Counted from the stretch's first letter, positions 47,785 through 60,439 are shown. The stretch is 64,000 bases of DNA from Typha latifolia (GCA_019914945.1 CM034099.1:19928704-19992703), one strand, 5' to 3'. Numbers and translations: made by a program. Notes: generated by a model from the letters alone, not told the origin.

Positions 47785-48910
47785 ACATAGATCATGATTT
47801 TATATTTCTAATCTGCTCAAGATGTGATATTTATCCATTAAGATTATAAAACAAAGTTCATGAAATTTTGTCAGGTTTGCTGGCGCACTCGTTTCTCAAA
47901 ATTAACCTTCCTTTCTTCATGCTATGTTAAGTGTTGCATTGTCTGTTTGGATTAATTAGTATGCTGTTACCGTCTTATTTGCAGGAGATCAAAAGATAAA
48001 ATGAAGAGAAAAAGGAGTTGGCGACGACCAGAGTCTGAGTGGGAAAGGATAACTCTACTGAATTATTGCCTTATTGGTGAGTGGAAATTAAGAAAAAACG
48101 AAAAGTCGATTCCGTGCACTTTCTTATGCCAGTCGAGTAGATGCCTCTGATAAGATATGAAACCATTGATATAGCAGTCATGGAAAGTTTATATTAATAA
48201 CGCTGCGCTATTTCTCCAGTAGGGTGGTCCAAGTCTGATATATGAGCCTGAGGTTCCTGTCGAGGTATTGACTCCCAACTCACAGTTGGATTCCATTACA
48301 GGTTTATAGCTGAGAGAACGTTTATTAACCCTTTCAGAAATAATTAGTAGTTGTTATATGTAATCTTCGATCTTAATCATGGAAACCTGACACAGAATTG
48401 AAGCAACCACAACCATAAACCAACGTATTTCTGAAATCAAAACACGTGAAGCAAATGGTATTCATCCTGTGCTAAAATAAACAAAGAAGGCCAGAAAGCC
48501 AACTACATCTCTCTCTCTCTCTCTCTCTCTATCTTCTACACGACTGCACCCATTGCGCTGTGCCGCTGTCCTGCTGCACAAGGAACTGAGGAAGCGAGGA
48601 GGACGGTGCCGATCCGATCGCAGGACAACATTTATACTTCGGATCCGCGAATCCTACACTCCAACGTCCCATTATTAGTCCTGCAACTGTTACGTGGCGA
48701 CATGCTATTGGGTGATCATGAGTCCAAGCATGTTTCTCTCCACGAGTCCTTTGCCAAACGTGACGGCCCACGTGGCCCATCTCCCGTCGCTCCTTTTCTA
48801 TATCGCTATTGGAGGACGCGGAATCTTCCTCTACTCACGGTAGAATTACGAACTGGCCCACTGCGGAAACTAATCTCTTCTGGTCCAATCCGTAAATAAC
48901 GGAAAATCCG
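47785..48910. other. Intergenic: G-gamma 3'UTR and SBT1.4-like promoter
   Basis: No gene. A CT microsatellite lies at about 48511-48531. An acceptor-like tatttgcag near 47985 hints at a 3'UTR intron, unproven. Confidence 0.45.
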
Positions 48911-49015
48911 ATGACATATAGTCAGTCGTCTTTCATCATCGTGTTCAGTATATCCTCTCCCATCTCCTATTGGCTCAACCCAATCCTTCTCTCCATCTTC
49001 TCCTCCTTCCTCACC

Positions 49016-51355
49016 ATGAGGAAATCGTTTCCCCTCGTCCTCCTCCTCCTCCTCCTCCTCACGGTGGTGTCTGCGGCGGAGGACAGCAAACAGAAGACCC
49101 GATCCGCTTACATCATCCACGTGTCCCCATCCCACTCTCCTCTCACCACCAGTAACCTCCTCCGCGGCTACTCCTGCTCCCTCCGCACTATCCTCCCCAC
49201 CCACCTCCACCGCCCTCGGCCCCGCCTTCTCTACGCCTACTCCCGCTCCATCGCCGGATACGCCGCTATTCTCACCACCACCCAGGCCTCCTTCCTCCGC
49301 TCCCACCCTTCTATCCTCGCCGTCCTCCCTGACCGCCCTCGCTTCCCGCACACCACTCACTCCCCATCCTTCCTCCACCTCTCGCCATCCTCCGGCCTGT
49401 GGCCCCTCTCCCGCTTCGCCTCCGGCGCCGTCGTCGCCGTCCTCGACACCGGAATCTGGCCATCTCGCCGCTCCTTCTCCTCCTCCTCTGACTCCTCCCT
49501 CCTCCCCCCTCCCCCTTCCTGGCGCGGATCTTGCGATTCCGCACCTTCCTTTAACTCCTCCGAGTTCTGCAACAACAAGCTCATTGGCGCCCGCTTCTTC
49601 TACAAGGGCTACGAGGCCGCTCTGGGCCATCCCATCGACGAATCCAAGGAATCCAAATCCCCCCTAGACACCGAGGGCCACGGCACCCACACCGCCTCCA
49701 CCGCCGCTGGCTCAGTTGTCTCCGATGCCGGATTCTATAACTACGCCAACGGCGAGGCCCGCGGCATGGCGACCAACGCCCTCATCGCCGCTTACAAGAT
49801 CTGCTGGGCTTCCGGGTGCTTCGACTCGGACATACTCGCCGCTATGGACGCGGCGATCGAGGACGGGGCCGACGTCATCTCCCTCTCCGTTGGAGCTACC
49901 GGGTATGCGCCAAGCTTTTTCCGGGACTCCATCGCGATTGGGGCGTTCGGTGCGGTAAGACATGGGGTGGTCGTCTCTTGCTCGGCTGGGAATTCTGGCC
50001 CCGGACGATTCACGGCGGTTAATATCGCCCCGTGGATTCTCACGGTCGGGGCTTCGACGATTGACAGAGAATTCCCGGCCGATGTGGTTCTCGGGGACGG
50101 TAGCACGTACGGCGGGGTCTCGCTCTACTCCGGAGATCCGTTGAATTCGACTGATCTCCCGCTGGTTTACGCCGGAGATTGCGGATCGAAGCTGTGCATA
50201 AGAGGGTACCTTGATCCGGCAAAGGTCGCCGGAAAGATCGTCCTTTGCGACCGCGGCGCCAATGCCAGAGTCGAGAAGGGGAGCGCCGTCAAATTGGCAG
50301 GCGGGGCCGGGATGATACTTGCTAATACTGAGGCGAACGGGGAGGAGCTCATCGCTGACTCCCACCTCGTTCCTGCCACCATGGTTGGCCAGACCGCCGG
50401 CGACAATATCAGAAATTATATCAAGTCTCAGGCTTCGCCGACCGCCACCATTCTATTCCGAGGAACGGTCATCGGGCAGTCGCCTCCGGCTCCAAAGGTA
50501 GCGGCTTTCTCGAGCCGAGGGCCCAATTACCGTGCGCCAGAGATCCTCAAGCCCGATGTGATCGCCCCCGGCGTCAACATCCTCGCTGCGTGGACCGGCG
50601 CAAGCTCCCCGACCGACCTCGAGATTGATCCGAGAAGAGTCGAATTCAATATAATCTCCGGCACATCGATGTCGTGCCCCCACGTCAGCGGCATCGCTGC
50701 CTTGCTCCGCACCGCTTATCCGGAGTGGAGTCCGGCCGCGATTAAATCCGCTCTTATGACCACGGCCTACAATTTAGATAATTCCGGCGAGATCATTACG
50801 GATTTAGCCAGCGGAAAGGAGTCCACTCCCTTTGTCCGCGGCGCCGGGCACGTCGACCCCAACCGTGCCCTCGATCCCGGCCTAGTCTACGACTCGCAAG
50901 TCGACGACTACCTCGCCTTCCTTTGTTCCGTTGGATATGGCCCTCAGCAGATTGCTCTCTTCACCCGAGATCAAACCACGGTCAATTGCTCTGCTATCGC
51001 GTTGGCTAGCCCTGGTGACCTCAATTACCCAGCCTTCTCGGTTGTCTTCTCTTCTTATAGCGACGTCGTCAGGTACACCAGAGTAGTCCGAAACGTCGGA
51101 GAATCGCCGGGCGCGGTTTACGAAGCTAAAATCTCCAGCCCACCGGGTGTCAAGGTCACGGTGGCTCCGAGCAAGCTCGTGTTCGACGCAGTAGGCCAGA
51201 GCTTGTCGTACGAGATCACACTCGCATCGGTGGCTAATCCGGTGATAGTTACTGGGAATTATGCATATGGGTCAATCTCGTGGAGCGACGGCACGCATGA
51301 AGTGAGGAGCCCCATTGCCATTCACTGGCCCTCGAATCTCGTGTCGTCTAGTTGA
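49016..51355 (+). CDS. SBT1.4-like: Subtilisin-like serine protease, SBT1.4-like, intronless
   Basis: A single open frame of 779 aa from the ATG at 49016. Subtilases are secreted proteases of the apoplast that process wall proteins and peptide hormones. In order: signal peptide (MRKSFPLVLLLLLLLTVVSA), I9 propeptide (YIIHVSPSHSP), S8 domain with a PA insertion, and the C-terminal Fn3-like domain. The catalytic set is complete: Asp144 (VLDTGIWPS), His222 (GHGTHTAST), oxyanion Asn326 (CSAGNSGP) and Ser551 ([11 protein letters not shown]). Long shared blocks such as KIVLCDRG.NARVEKGSAVKLAGGAGMILAN match Arabidopsis SBT1.4. An in-frame ATG at 48911 would add 35 residues before the signal peptide; 49016 has the better context (caccATGag). 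Coding GC, especially third positions, is much higher than in the flanks, as in many monocot genes. The gene converges on the SBT1.8-like gene. Substrate unknown. Confidence 0.93.
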   Translation: MRKSFPLVLLLLLLLTVVSAAEDSKQKTRSAYIIHVSPSHSPLTTSNLLRGYSCSLRTILPTHLHRPRPRLLYAYSRSIAGYAAILTTTQASFLRSHPSILAVLPDRPRFPHTTHSPSFLHLSPSSGLWPLSRFASGAVVAVLDTGIWPSRRSFSSSSDSSLLPPPPSWRGSCDSAPSFNSSEFCNNKLIGARFFYKGYEAALGHPIDESKESKSPLDTEGHGTHTASTAAGSVVSDAGFYNYANGEARGMATNALIAAYKICWASGCFDSDILAAMDAAIEDGADVISLSVGATGYAPSFFRDSIAIGAFGAVRHGVVVSCSAGNSGPGRFTAVNIAPWILTVGASTIDREFPADVVLGDGSTYGGVSLYSGDPLNSTDLPLVYAGDCGSKLCIRGYLDPAKVAGKIVLCDRGANARVEKGSAVKLAGGAGMILANTEANGEELIADSHLVPATMVGQTAGDNIRNYIKSQASPTATILFRGTVIGQSPPAPKVAAFSSRGPNYRAPEILKPDVIAPGVNILAAWTGASSPTDLEIDPRRVEFNIISGTSMSCPHVSGIAALLRTAYPEWSPAAIKSALMTTAYNLDNSGEIITDLASGKESTPFVRGAGHVDPNRALDPGLVYDSQVDDYLAFLCSVGYGPQQIALFTRDQTTVNCSAIALASPGDLNYPAFSVVFSSYSDVVRYTRVVRNVGESPGAVYEAKISSPPGVKVTVAPSKLVFDAVGQSLSYEITLASVANPVIVTGNYAYGSISWSDGTHEVRSPIAIHWPSNLVSSS

Positions 51356-53211
51356 GCTCTATTCGTCTGAATAGCTCAATGTTCGACGGCAGTGGACGTC
51401 CACGACTGCTGCATTTGCAAGTGAAAGATCGACCACAATAGATGTCCACATAGTAACTGCAATGGTTGCAGGATAGGAGTATGTTTGGTGGAATAAGGGT
51501 ACGTATTCGTGTGCCAAGGTAAGGGATGAACACTTGAGTTGTACTGCACTTAAATTTCTTTGCCTTGTATAGCCGCTATTGCTTGGTGTTTACCAATGTT
51601 CGCCAATGTAGTTATATTTATTTGCTAATGTGGATGTTTACATGCTCTTAACTTCTTTGGAAGCACTCACTATGTCTATGTATCGGTATCGGTTGGGAGA
51701 GAACAGGATTGGGAAGTGGGCTATTAACCCACCCATACTTTCAGGGTAGGTTGGGCGAAGGTGTAGAATATTAGGTAGTGATCCCGCATCAAATCAATCA
51801 TAGTCACATCTCCGTTTCTGCGAATATATTTCCATGGGATAAGACTAGAAAACAAGAGTATGCCAATGTGTAACTTACACGCAGAAGCATGGCGACTGTG
51901 AGTCTGTGACAGAGATATGCTTCCCATCCACTTTAAATGATTTATTTATTTATTTATTCTGATATAAGTTTAATTATAAATATTTATATGATAGAGTGTG
52001 AATACTAATATAGACAAATTGTATGGTATTTTTAATAAATTTGTCAAAGAGCAAGTCTTGAGCAAGGAATATGATAAAAATGAGGATAGAGGAGAGAGAG
52101 AGTACTTTGGGACAAAAACGAGGGTTCAAGAAATGCCCTTAACAGGGGGTTTGGGGGGATATGATAGAGTGTGAATACTAATATAGACAAATTGTATGGT
52201 ATTTTTAATAAATTTGTCAAAGAGCAAGTCTTGAGCAAGGAATATGATAAAAATGAGGATAGAAGAGAGAGAGTACTTTGGGACAAAAACGAGGGTTCAA
52301 GAAATGCCTTAACAGGGGGTTTGGGGGGGATATGATAGAGTGTGAATACTAATATAAACAAATTGTATGGTATTTTTAATAAATTTGTCAAAGAGCAAGT
52401 CTTGAGCAAGGAATATGATAAAAATGAGGATAGAGGGGAGAGAGAGTACTTTGGGACAAAAACGAGGGTTCAAGAAATGCCCTTCAGGGGGGTCAGGAGA
52501 GCATCTCACCACCAAATATTAAGCCAGAATTACAAGCAATTTCTTCACTTATGAAGACATTGAACCTTTCTATCAATGAGAATTTCAGGAGATGTATTCG
52601 AGCACAGTTAATTTGGCAGCGTCACATGAAAAAAAAACATGGAAATATTGTGGCAACTGCCAGCATTACAAGTTGTAGAAAGTGTTAACTGTGAAAAAAT
52701 TAGAACATGCCTTGAAACTCCATAGGGAGGTAAATAAAAGTCTCCGTTGAAAAAGAAAATTAGATATGTCAACTACTTCTGAGCATATATGGTTTAGAAC
52801 AAAAAGAAGACTTCCCGTGAAAGGAGATTGTAGCAACTCCATTAATCAGGCAAAATATTTTACAATTGCTTGCTAGTAAACAAATTAGAAATGACTAAAT
52901 AAGATGGTTCTCTTCTGAAGCCATCAGCTCTCTGTAAGAGTGCATAACATAAGAGGACATACAAATACAATGATACTTATTATTGAAGAGAGAAAGACTC
53001 CCTAAAGGTGTATGCCTTTTGACCTAGAAAGCCATGGGAAGAAACAGACAGCAGCAGCTTGAAGGCAGAGGTCTTCCAAATGGCAAGATTAAGCAGAAAC
53101 CGCATTTTAATCATGCTGCACCACCTTGCCCTAATATAAGTCCAACACGAGTGAAATATGAACTAGATCTTCAATTAGTTACCATGAAAACATGAATACT
53201 GATGCTTCTTT
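51356..53211. other. Region between the two convergent subtilases
   Basis: Holds the two 3'UTRs and the tandem repeat at 51986-52495. No gene. Confidence 0.5.
51986..52495. repeat. Three-copy tandem repeat, unit about 172 bp
   Basis: Copies start at 51986, 52159 and 52330 (spacing 173 and 171) with atatgatagagtgtgaatac. Each ends with a G-rich ggggtttgggggg block, the third in a variant form. Copies differ by only a few bases, so the expansion is recent. Open frames on either strand here simply follow the repeat. Confidence 0.9.
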
Positions 53212-56200
53212 TCACAACATTTGCCATGCAAATGATATTGGGCTGCGCACTTGGTGTTGCTCATTACTCCAGGTTAGCCAACCAAATGCCTTCGATCGGT
53301 CTCCCATCTTCTTCGACGTGAATGTAATGGTGTACCTCAGCTTGTCACCTACCTGCTTGAAAACAAGCTTAGCAGGTTTCACAGTTACCCTGACACTAGC
53401 AGGACCATTTATCTTTACATTGTACACAGATCCTGCTGCTCCAACATTTGTGAGCTCCCGGGTGTACCTCACAACTCTCCGCGACTTCCTATTAAAAACC
53501 ACTGAAAATGATGGATAGTTGAGATTACCAGGATTAGACAACCGTCTCGAGCATGTCGTGTTTGAGCTTGCAGAAATGGCCTGAATGTGCTGAAAGGAGT
53601 AATCCAAGGAGCACAAGAAAGCTACATAATCTTCAGTAGTTGTGTTATAGATGAGGCCAGGTGAAAGGGCCTTCTCGGGGTTCACATAACCGGAGCCGTA
53701 TGCCCATGGTGTTGCAAATGTGCCTCCAGCAGCATCAAGGAGGGGGTTTCCAGTGTTATCGATAGTGTAAGCAGTAGTCATCAGAGCAGACTTGATGGCA
53801 CTAGGGCTCCAGTCAGGGTGTGCAGCCTTCAGCAATGCAGCAACCCCACTAATGTGCGGGCAGGACATAGATGTTCCTGTATCCATCAAATATGTAAATA
53901 GAATTACCAAATAGATGCTGATAAAAAATATATGGATTTACTTGTCATCTTTATTACAAAAGTGGCAGATTTCGTATACAAGAAAAAAGCAACCTCAGAC
54001 TCTGAGCATTGGAATATTACATTAGCATCAGTAATCTGATCTTTTAAGATAGATGATAAAGGCTTTGTTGCGTCATAATTAGTCCATGCAATATAGTACA
54101 GATATAGGTGTGATTTTATCTCAATAACATGATGTTTCTCCTAATAACACGTCATTTTTCACTCTCATGGGGTCACTTAAGTTACTTCACGATGGATTTA
54201 AAGGTATGTGGCAAGTCTATATAAATTAGGTGCACTGAAGCAACTCAAAACAATTACTCAATATTGTCTAAAACTGCTACGATACCACAAGTAAGCAACA
54301 TTCTACCCTTCAGCATGTACAGACCTGACACATAAATGCAACATGTGAGGCAAAACTTTTCACCGTGTGGTTAAAACGAGGTTATGCTGAAAATTACCAT
54401 TCTACCAAATTTTGACGTTTCTACTTATGCAAACATAGAAGTGGAAGCATGTAGCATTTACTAGATAAGTTTAAACTTTAAACCTACATAAAAGACAAGC
54501 TAACTGATGTAGCATGTGGTACTGGCGAATCACAATCTCATGCACATAAGACATTCCATATTGGTGTCTTGTCATTGCATCAATAATGCAAAGTGCCATC
54601 ACAGTGCGGTGCCCAGTTGTACGTTGACATAGATCTACGTAATAAGATTTAGCCATCTTAATCCCCAAAACTGAGGTGCATCAAATTTTAGAGAACAAAA
54701 TGCTGTGCTTATCAATAAAATATCAGGAAAGCCAGAAAAAGATTTACACTCACCAGACATGATATTAAACGCCGATCTCCTCTCATCCTTCGCCAACCCA
54801 GTCGGTCCGATTGCTCCCGACCAGCCAGCCAGTATATTAACCCCTGGACCAATCAAATCCGGCTTAAGCAACTGTGGCACCATCGTGTTCGGCCCTCTTG
54901 AGCTAAATGCCGCCACCACCGGAGACGGATGCACGTCGAGCACCGTGCCTCCGAAGCTCAACGCTACCGTCGGGTTCGGATCCGACCTCACATACTCCCT
55001 GATAATATCAGCATTCTTCACCCCAACCGCAACCGCCGGCAACAAATGGCTATCGGCGACCAGCTCTTCACCATTAACAGCAGCATTCGCAAGAATCATC
55101 CCCACTCCACCAGCCTCCTTAACCACCTGCCCCTTCTCCACTCGCGCGTTAATCCCCCTATCACACAACACCACCTTCCCCTTGACCTCATTTCTATCCA
55201 ATGTCCCTGGCAAGCATAATTTACTGGAATTGCTCCCAACTTGGGACCCCTTGTTGTAAACAATCGGCACCATTCTTTTCTCCATGCCTTCTCCACTATA
55301 GAGAGAGACCCCTGTATACCTCTGGCCATTGCCCAATTGAGCAAAGGCCGGGAAGTCCCGGTCCAGGGTGCCGGCTCCGACGGTGGCGATCCACGGCGCG
55401 GTGTTGGTCAGAGAAGCCGGCGAGGGCCCACTGTTTCCGCCGGAGCAGGCGACGAAGATGCCGCGCTTGACCGCGGAGAACGCCCCGACGGCGATCGGGT
55501 CGCGGGAGAAGGGGGCGGAGCCGCCGCCGAGGGATAGGGACAAGACGTCGACTCCGTCCTCGATGGCCTGGTCGATACCGGCGAGGATGTCGGAGCCGTA
55601 GCAGCCGTTGGTCCAGCAGACCTTGTATGCGGCGACGCGCGCCCCAGGCGCCATGCCGCGAGCGGTCCCCGCCGCGTAGCCGAGCAGGCTCGCGTTGGCC
55701 ACGGCGGCGCCGGCCACGGTCGAGGCCGTGTGGGTCCCGTGCCCGTCGCGGTCGCGAGGGGAGGCGACCTCGCTGCTCGTCTTGTTGTCGCTGGCCCGGA
55801 ACCCACGGGAGAAGCTCCGGGCGCCGATGAGCCTGCGGTTGCAGAGGGAGGCGGGGAAGTCGGCGGAGGACTCGCATGCGCCGAGCCACCGGGAAGGGAC
55901 GGGGGAGGCCAGCGTCGTCGGAGAAGCTCCGGGATTCGGGCCAGACGCCGGTGTCGAGGACGCCGACGATGACGTCAGATGGATAGGGGGAGGAGGAGGA
56001 GGAGGATGGGGGAGAAGGAGAAGGGTAAGGGGGGAGGTGGAGGAAGAGAGGGGAGCGGGTGGTTTGGAGGGGGAGGAAGGGGTCAGGGTGGAGGTGGAGG
56101 ACGGAGTGGTGGCGGCGAAGGAGGGGGAGGTGGTGAGGGAGGAGGACGGCGGCGAAGGCGGCGGCGGCGGCGGAGTAGGAGTAGAGGAGGCGGGTGGAGG

Positions 56201-56387
56201 GGGAGATTGAGAGAGAGAGGAGGTGGGAGGAGTACCAGTGGAAGTGGGTCTGATAAGGCGTAGGCTTGTGGGTTGGATTCATGTAAACAATGTAGGTTTG
56301 ATTACATGATGCTAATGTGGGAAAGTGTAGAAGTAGAGGAGAAGTGAGAAAGAGGAGGAGTAGGAGAAATGGGTGTGAAGAAGCCAT
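53212..56387 (-). CDS. SBT1.8-like: Subtilisin-like serine protease, SBT1.8-like, with one frameshift in exon 1
   Basis: Two exons, 56387-54754 and 53876-53212; the intron splits the codon just before the catalytic serine ([12 protein letters not shown]). Predicted length is about 765 aa. It has a signal peptide ([19 protein letters not shown]), propeptide, S8 domain with Asp in VLDTGVWPE, His in GHGTHTAST, Asn in CSGGNSGP and Ser in [11 protein letters not shown], a PA insertion, and an Fn3-like end. The frame breaks in the G/C run at 55901-55905, around residue 162. Upstream codons read SFSDDAGLP, downstream codons resume one frame over at [10 protein letters not shown], exactly the family sequence. 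The exon has one base too many or two too few, in a homopolymer, so a sequencing or assembly error is as likely as a real mutation. Everything else is intact. A TTATAAG at 56434-56440 is a possible TATA box. The family assignment is firm. Confidence 0.85.
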
Positions 56388-56433
56388 GGTTTTGAACTTC
56401 GATGATGCAAAGAGGAGGTAGAATGGAGTGGTT

Positions 56434-56440
56434 CTTATAA
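56434..56440 (-). promoter_or_regulatory. Possible TATA box of the SBT1.8-like gene
   Basis: CTTATAA on the minus strand, about 50 bases upstream of the ATG at 56387. Confidence 0.4.
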
Positions 56441-56499
56441 GGTGGTCGTGGGTCTGATTTTAACTGTAAAGAGAGAGTGATGCAGCGTGGGGAAGCGAA

Positions 56500-59400
56500 G
56501 TGGGTGTCTCGCTCAATCTAGAACACTTATTACAACTAAAAAAAAGGGTATTCATGCGGTTCTCTTGTTGATAGTTACGCACATTCAGCACTTATATAAT
56601 AAATACTATGAGAAATAAGAGGAATAAGAGAATGTGTGGGACTGGGAGAGGGAAAGAGGAGACGAGATCTTGGGAGGTAATAAAATAGGAGATCTTGAGG
56701 AGCGGTAAAGTAGAATGTGCTTCTGTAAACTGTTACTAGTATATATTAAATTTTAACATGTTTCGGAGGAAAGTGAGAATGATGGGCGTTTGCAGACAAA
56801 TATCAAGTGTGAGGGTGAGGTTAAAAGAAGCAGAGATTACTGAGCCGGGGGTGTATTGGACTTGTACAAGAAGCGTGTGTGGGCCTGAGGAAATGTGAAG
56901 CTCTTATCGATGATCGCCTCGTGATCGATTCGACCGTTACTGCAACAATCCAAATTAATCCTCTCTGGATCTCTAAGATAGTAATCTAGAACAATATCTA
57001 AAGAGGTTAATACGTGACTCAATTTAACCTACATAGTGCTGCTGCACTCTGGCCAAAGATCTAGTGGATGGGCACTTGTTATGGATAATGGATATAGTTT
57101 TGTTTTGGTATCACTTTTGTCTCATCGGGTGGAAGCAAAAGCAAAGGCTCACGCCACCAATAGTGGACCTGACCACAGTGCTCAGTGAGCCCGATATAAA
57201 AAGATCACGGGAGAATATTTATGTGGACCCCGTTCACCCACCGCGACCACCAAGATGATGTGGTTTTGACCTCTTTGCACACGTCACTCCCGGAAAATGG
57301 CAGCTTCTTGCCACTCTGGCACTTCTTCCTTTTACGAGAGAGCTCGCTTTTGAATAATGCTATCTCCAAAGACACTTTACAAACACACTATAAATATTTT
57401 ATGCGTGCTATCATTTTATTCATCGACTGTGATAATTATAAAATGGAAAGAAAACCGAGATCATCTTGTTTGCAGAATATTTATAAAGTGCTTGTGTGCA
57501 TCATATTACTCTGTGGGATAAGCTTTACTTATAAATATTCTTAAAGCAGTGTATACTTAATAACTTGGCATCATTATATATGTGCCACATGTACAAAAAT
57601 TAAGCGTTGGCAAGCTAGGGCTAGGGTTTGAACGTAAAAGGCCGGTGAACCGAATAGGACTAGTGGTGTTGTGCTTCAATTGTAGATTTGAGTTGATCGA
57701 GAGTGACGCGTAGGGCAAGAATAGGCCATAGAGTGTGGTGATAGAGTGAGGGCCAAATGTGGTGACGATGGTGACTCAGTAAGGAGATGATGATAGTGAG
57801 TGGCCCAACACCTATGATGGTCCTGCAATGGTGAAGACAAGGAAAAACGATATATGAGTAGTAGATATGACTAGAACAAATAAGGACGAGAAAGAAGAAG
57901 CTAGAGAGTGAAAGAAGAGGAGAGAAAGATAGCTAAATCAATTCATATATAATTCAACTAAGAGTGTCATTCATATATATATAAAGACTACTTTGACTAA
58001 CTTAATTTAGGTTCAGACATAACCATACCTAGACCGACTCGTGCAATAAGCAACTAAATCAAATATAAAATGAAATGGCAAAGGACGATCTATCCGACTC
58101 AATCGTCCACCGGCCCAAGCTAATTTGACTTCTCTAACTATTATTTGTTTTTTAACATCTTCAATTTTGGCATCTGCCTAGGCGCTGCCTTCCCTTGTCA
58201 ACTCGTCTACTGTTTTAAGTCTTTTAAAATATATCTGTTCGCATTGAATTCACACCCAAAGAAACTACCAAGAGTTAATAAAAGTAAGTCATAATATGAG
58301 TAAACATAATAGCTATCTTTTTCATGATTCTAGGCACGACTTTTTCGCAGAGCATCCCACAAGCATCACGAGCCAAGCATGTAATGTGGACAGTAAATAT
58401 TATGTGCAGATTAGAGAGGAGGGGTTCACCTAGTTTGAATCTAAAATTTCTAATGTGCTTATTCTTTGATGTTTAAAGGAACTTATGTTATATAAATGTT
58501 TTTAGATTTAAATCTCAATGTGATTGATTTAATTGTGATACTATTAATTATTTTTTCTTGAAAAAAAAAATTGGAAGTGTGACTTATTGGGGATGACTGA
58601 CGCTCTGCTCTGAAAAATGTCATTGGTATCACCACCTTATTGAGGATGAATAATGTTAAACAGGATCTTAACACTACTCTTATTAGATTGAATAGATCTT
58701 AGATTCCACTATAAAATATGATGATATGAGAAAATAAAAGTTAAAGTAAGTAGCTTAAAAGAAAATAATCCATGTTCAGATGCTTCTCCGTAGCAGACTG
58801 CTTCAAATCTCAAAGGTTAACTCCACGGAAGACAGGGTGGACTCCATCCACCTTCTGCACATTCGAGAGACAAAAAGAACATCATATCCCATACTAGCGT
58901 GATTGCATATGACCTTCCATTAGAGTCATCATAAGTTCTAACCACAGTGCGCACAAAGCAACGCCAATTGTCATTCCACCTCCCTAACAATCTCAGTGGT
59001 TCCTCCGCATGATTAATTCTTTGGCCCATTTCCATGTCAGACCACTATGTGCTCATGTGATTTTAAACGCCATTCTTTCTTTTCTTTTAAAAGTTGCCCA
59101 CAAATAATGGTACCCCTCTTTTTGTGAGAGGAGTATTCAATACATTAAGCGAGATATAAACTAGATAAAAAAAACATCTACACTCTACTAAAATATACTC
59201 AGTATATTAAGTTGTCTAATTTAGTCTTCGAGCTATGTGTATTGTAACAGACCGCAGAGTCATCATTTGAGCTTAGCTGAGATCTGTTAAATCAAACAAC
59301 TAAATATTTTTTTTATAATAATTATTTAATATTAAAGTCAATTCGTGATTGGCTTGCCATCCAAATCATTCGGAAGTTAAAAGAACAAAAAAAGTAGTAA

Positions 59401-59520
59401 AAGCTAATCTTATTTAGCAGTCAATTGAATGCAGGAAATTCTTAGGTTGGAATCTGCAAATAATCTGGTACCTTTTGAGCTTGCTTATGTTTCTCTGACA
59501 TTGTATTGATGTCAGATATC
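56500..59520. other. Intergenic region without a supportable gene
   Basis: AT-rich with short open frames (for example 57064-57258 and 58817-59035) that show no recognised domain. Some stretches resemble old insertions, but I could not define ends. Confidence 0.4.
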
Positions 59521-59527
59521 CTCAGAG

Positions 59528-59530
<3 letters not shown>

Positions 59531-59573
<43 letters not shown>
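59531..59573. repeat. (TA)n microsatellite
   Basis: About 21 TA units. Confidence 0.9.
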
Positions 59574-59575
<2 letters not shown>

Positions 59576-60439
59576 TACTGAGTAATTGCTTATAATTTGA
59601 ATGCTAAGTTTTGTTCTGTTGGTTACTATTTTGAACTATTCATGCTAGTATGCCAAATAAACTATATGAGAAAAAGAAAAAGAGAACCAGAACAAACATG
59701 TCCAAGATATATGGATGGAAGTCAATTGGGTCTGTTTTTATATTTCTATTGGTGGGCTTGGAGCCTGATACCCGTTGGGCCAGATTAGGCCGGGCTTACT
59801 GCTAAGGCATTGGGTTTAGTCTATAAACCTGAAACCCGATCCAATTTACTTGAGCTCGGACCTCATCTAGCCACGAACCAGGCCCACTTTTAAAACCGGC
59901 ACTTATAAATTTGACACATAACCCATCCTTCTCATTTTTACTAGTTAAAACAAAATGTTAAATTTTGAAGACACCTAATTGTAGTCAATTAAGTATTCCA
60001 GTTACAACCAGTGCTACCAGAGGACCTAGTATTCCAATTACAAGAGCTTAATTGGGATCTTGGGCTTAGAATTGGGTATCTACCAAGGGCAAAGCTATAG
60101 ATTTTAATTAGGAGGGACAATATCCCTAGTCATATATAAATATCTATAAAAATATTATCAGTTATAATAATCTAATTAAAAATGTTTTAGGTGTAAAAAA
60201 TAAAAGACAACACATCTAAAATTTATCCAGTAATCACAATTTAGGTTTCAATACTGAAATTTACTTATTTGGAGTACATGGAACAAAAATAAAAAATATA
60301 ATTTATGGGGGGCCAACTAGTGCTACCAATAGAGATTCATTAAATTTTTTAGGAGGGGTACAAAATGATATCAATCAATGTTCCTATAACAAAGTTGAGG
60401 GTAAGTGGCAAAATCCTATGACCTAATAATATAATAGTA

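Noticed and set aside
47381..47797. 138-codon hydrophobic open frame overlapping the cysteine tail
   Set aside because: Alternate frame of the repetitive TGC/TGT-rich exon. The Cys-rich frame joins correctly to the upstream G-gamma exons and this one does not.
48806..49630. 274-codon open frame on the minus strand, Gly/Glu-rich
   Set aside because: It is the antisense of the GC-rich SBT1.4-like coding region and has only low-complexity composition.
52044..52409. 121-codon minus-strand repetitive open frame
   Set aside because: It arises from the 172-bp tandem repeat, with no independent coding evidence.
55695..56210. 171-codon open frame on the plus strand, Gly/Val-rich
   Set aside because: Antisense shadow of the SBT1.8-like first exon.
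58817..59035. 72-codon minus-strand open frame
   Set aside because: No recognised motif, no splice partners, and a length expected by chance.
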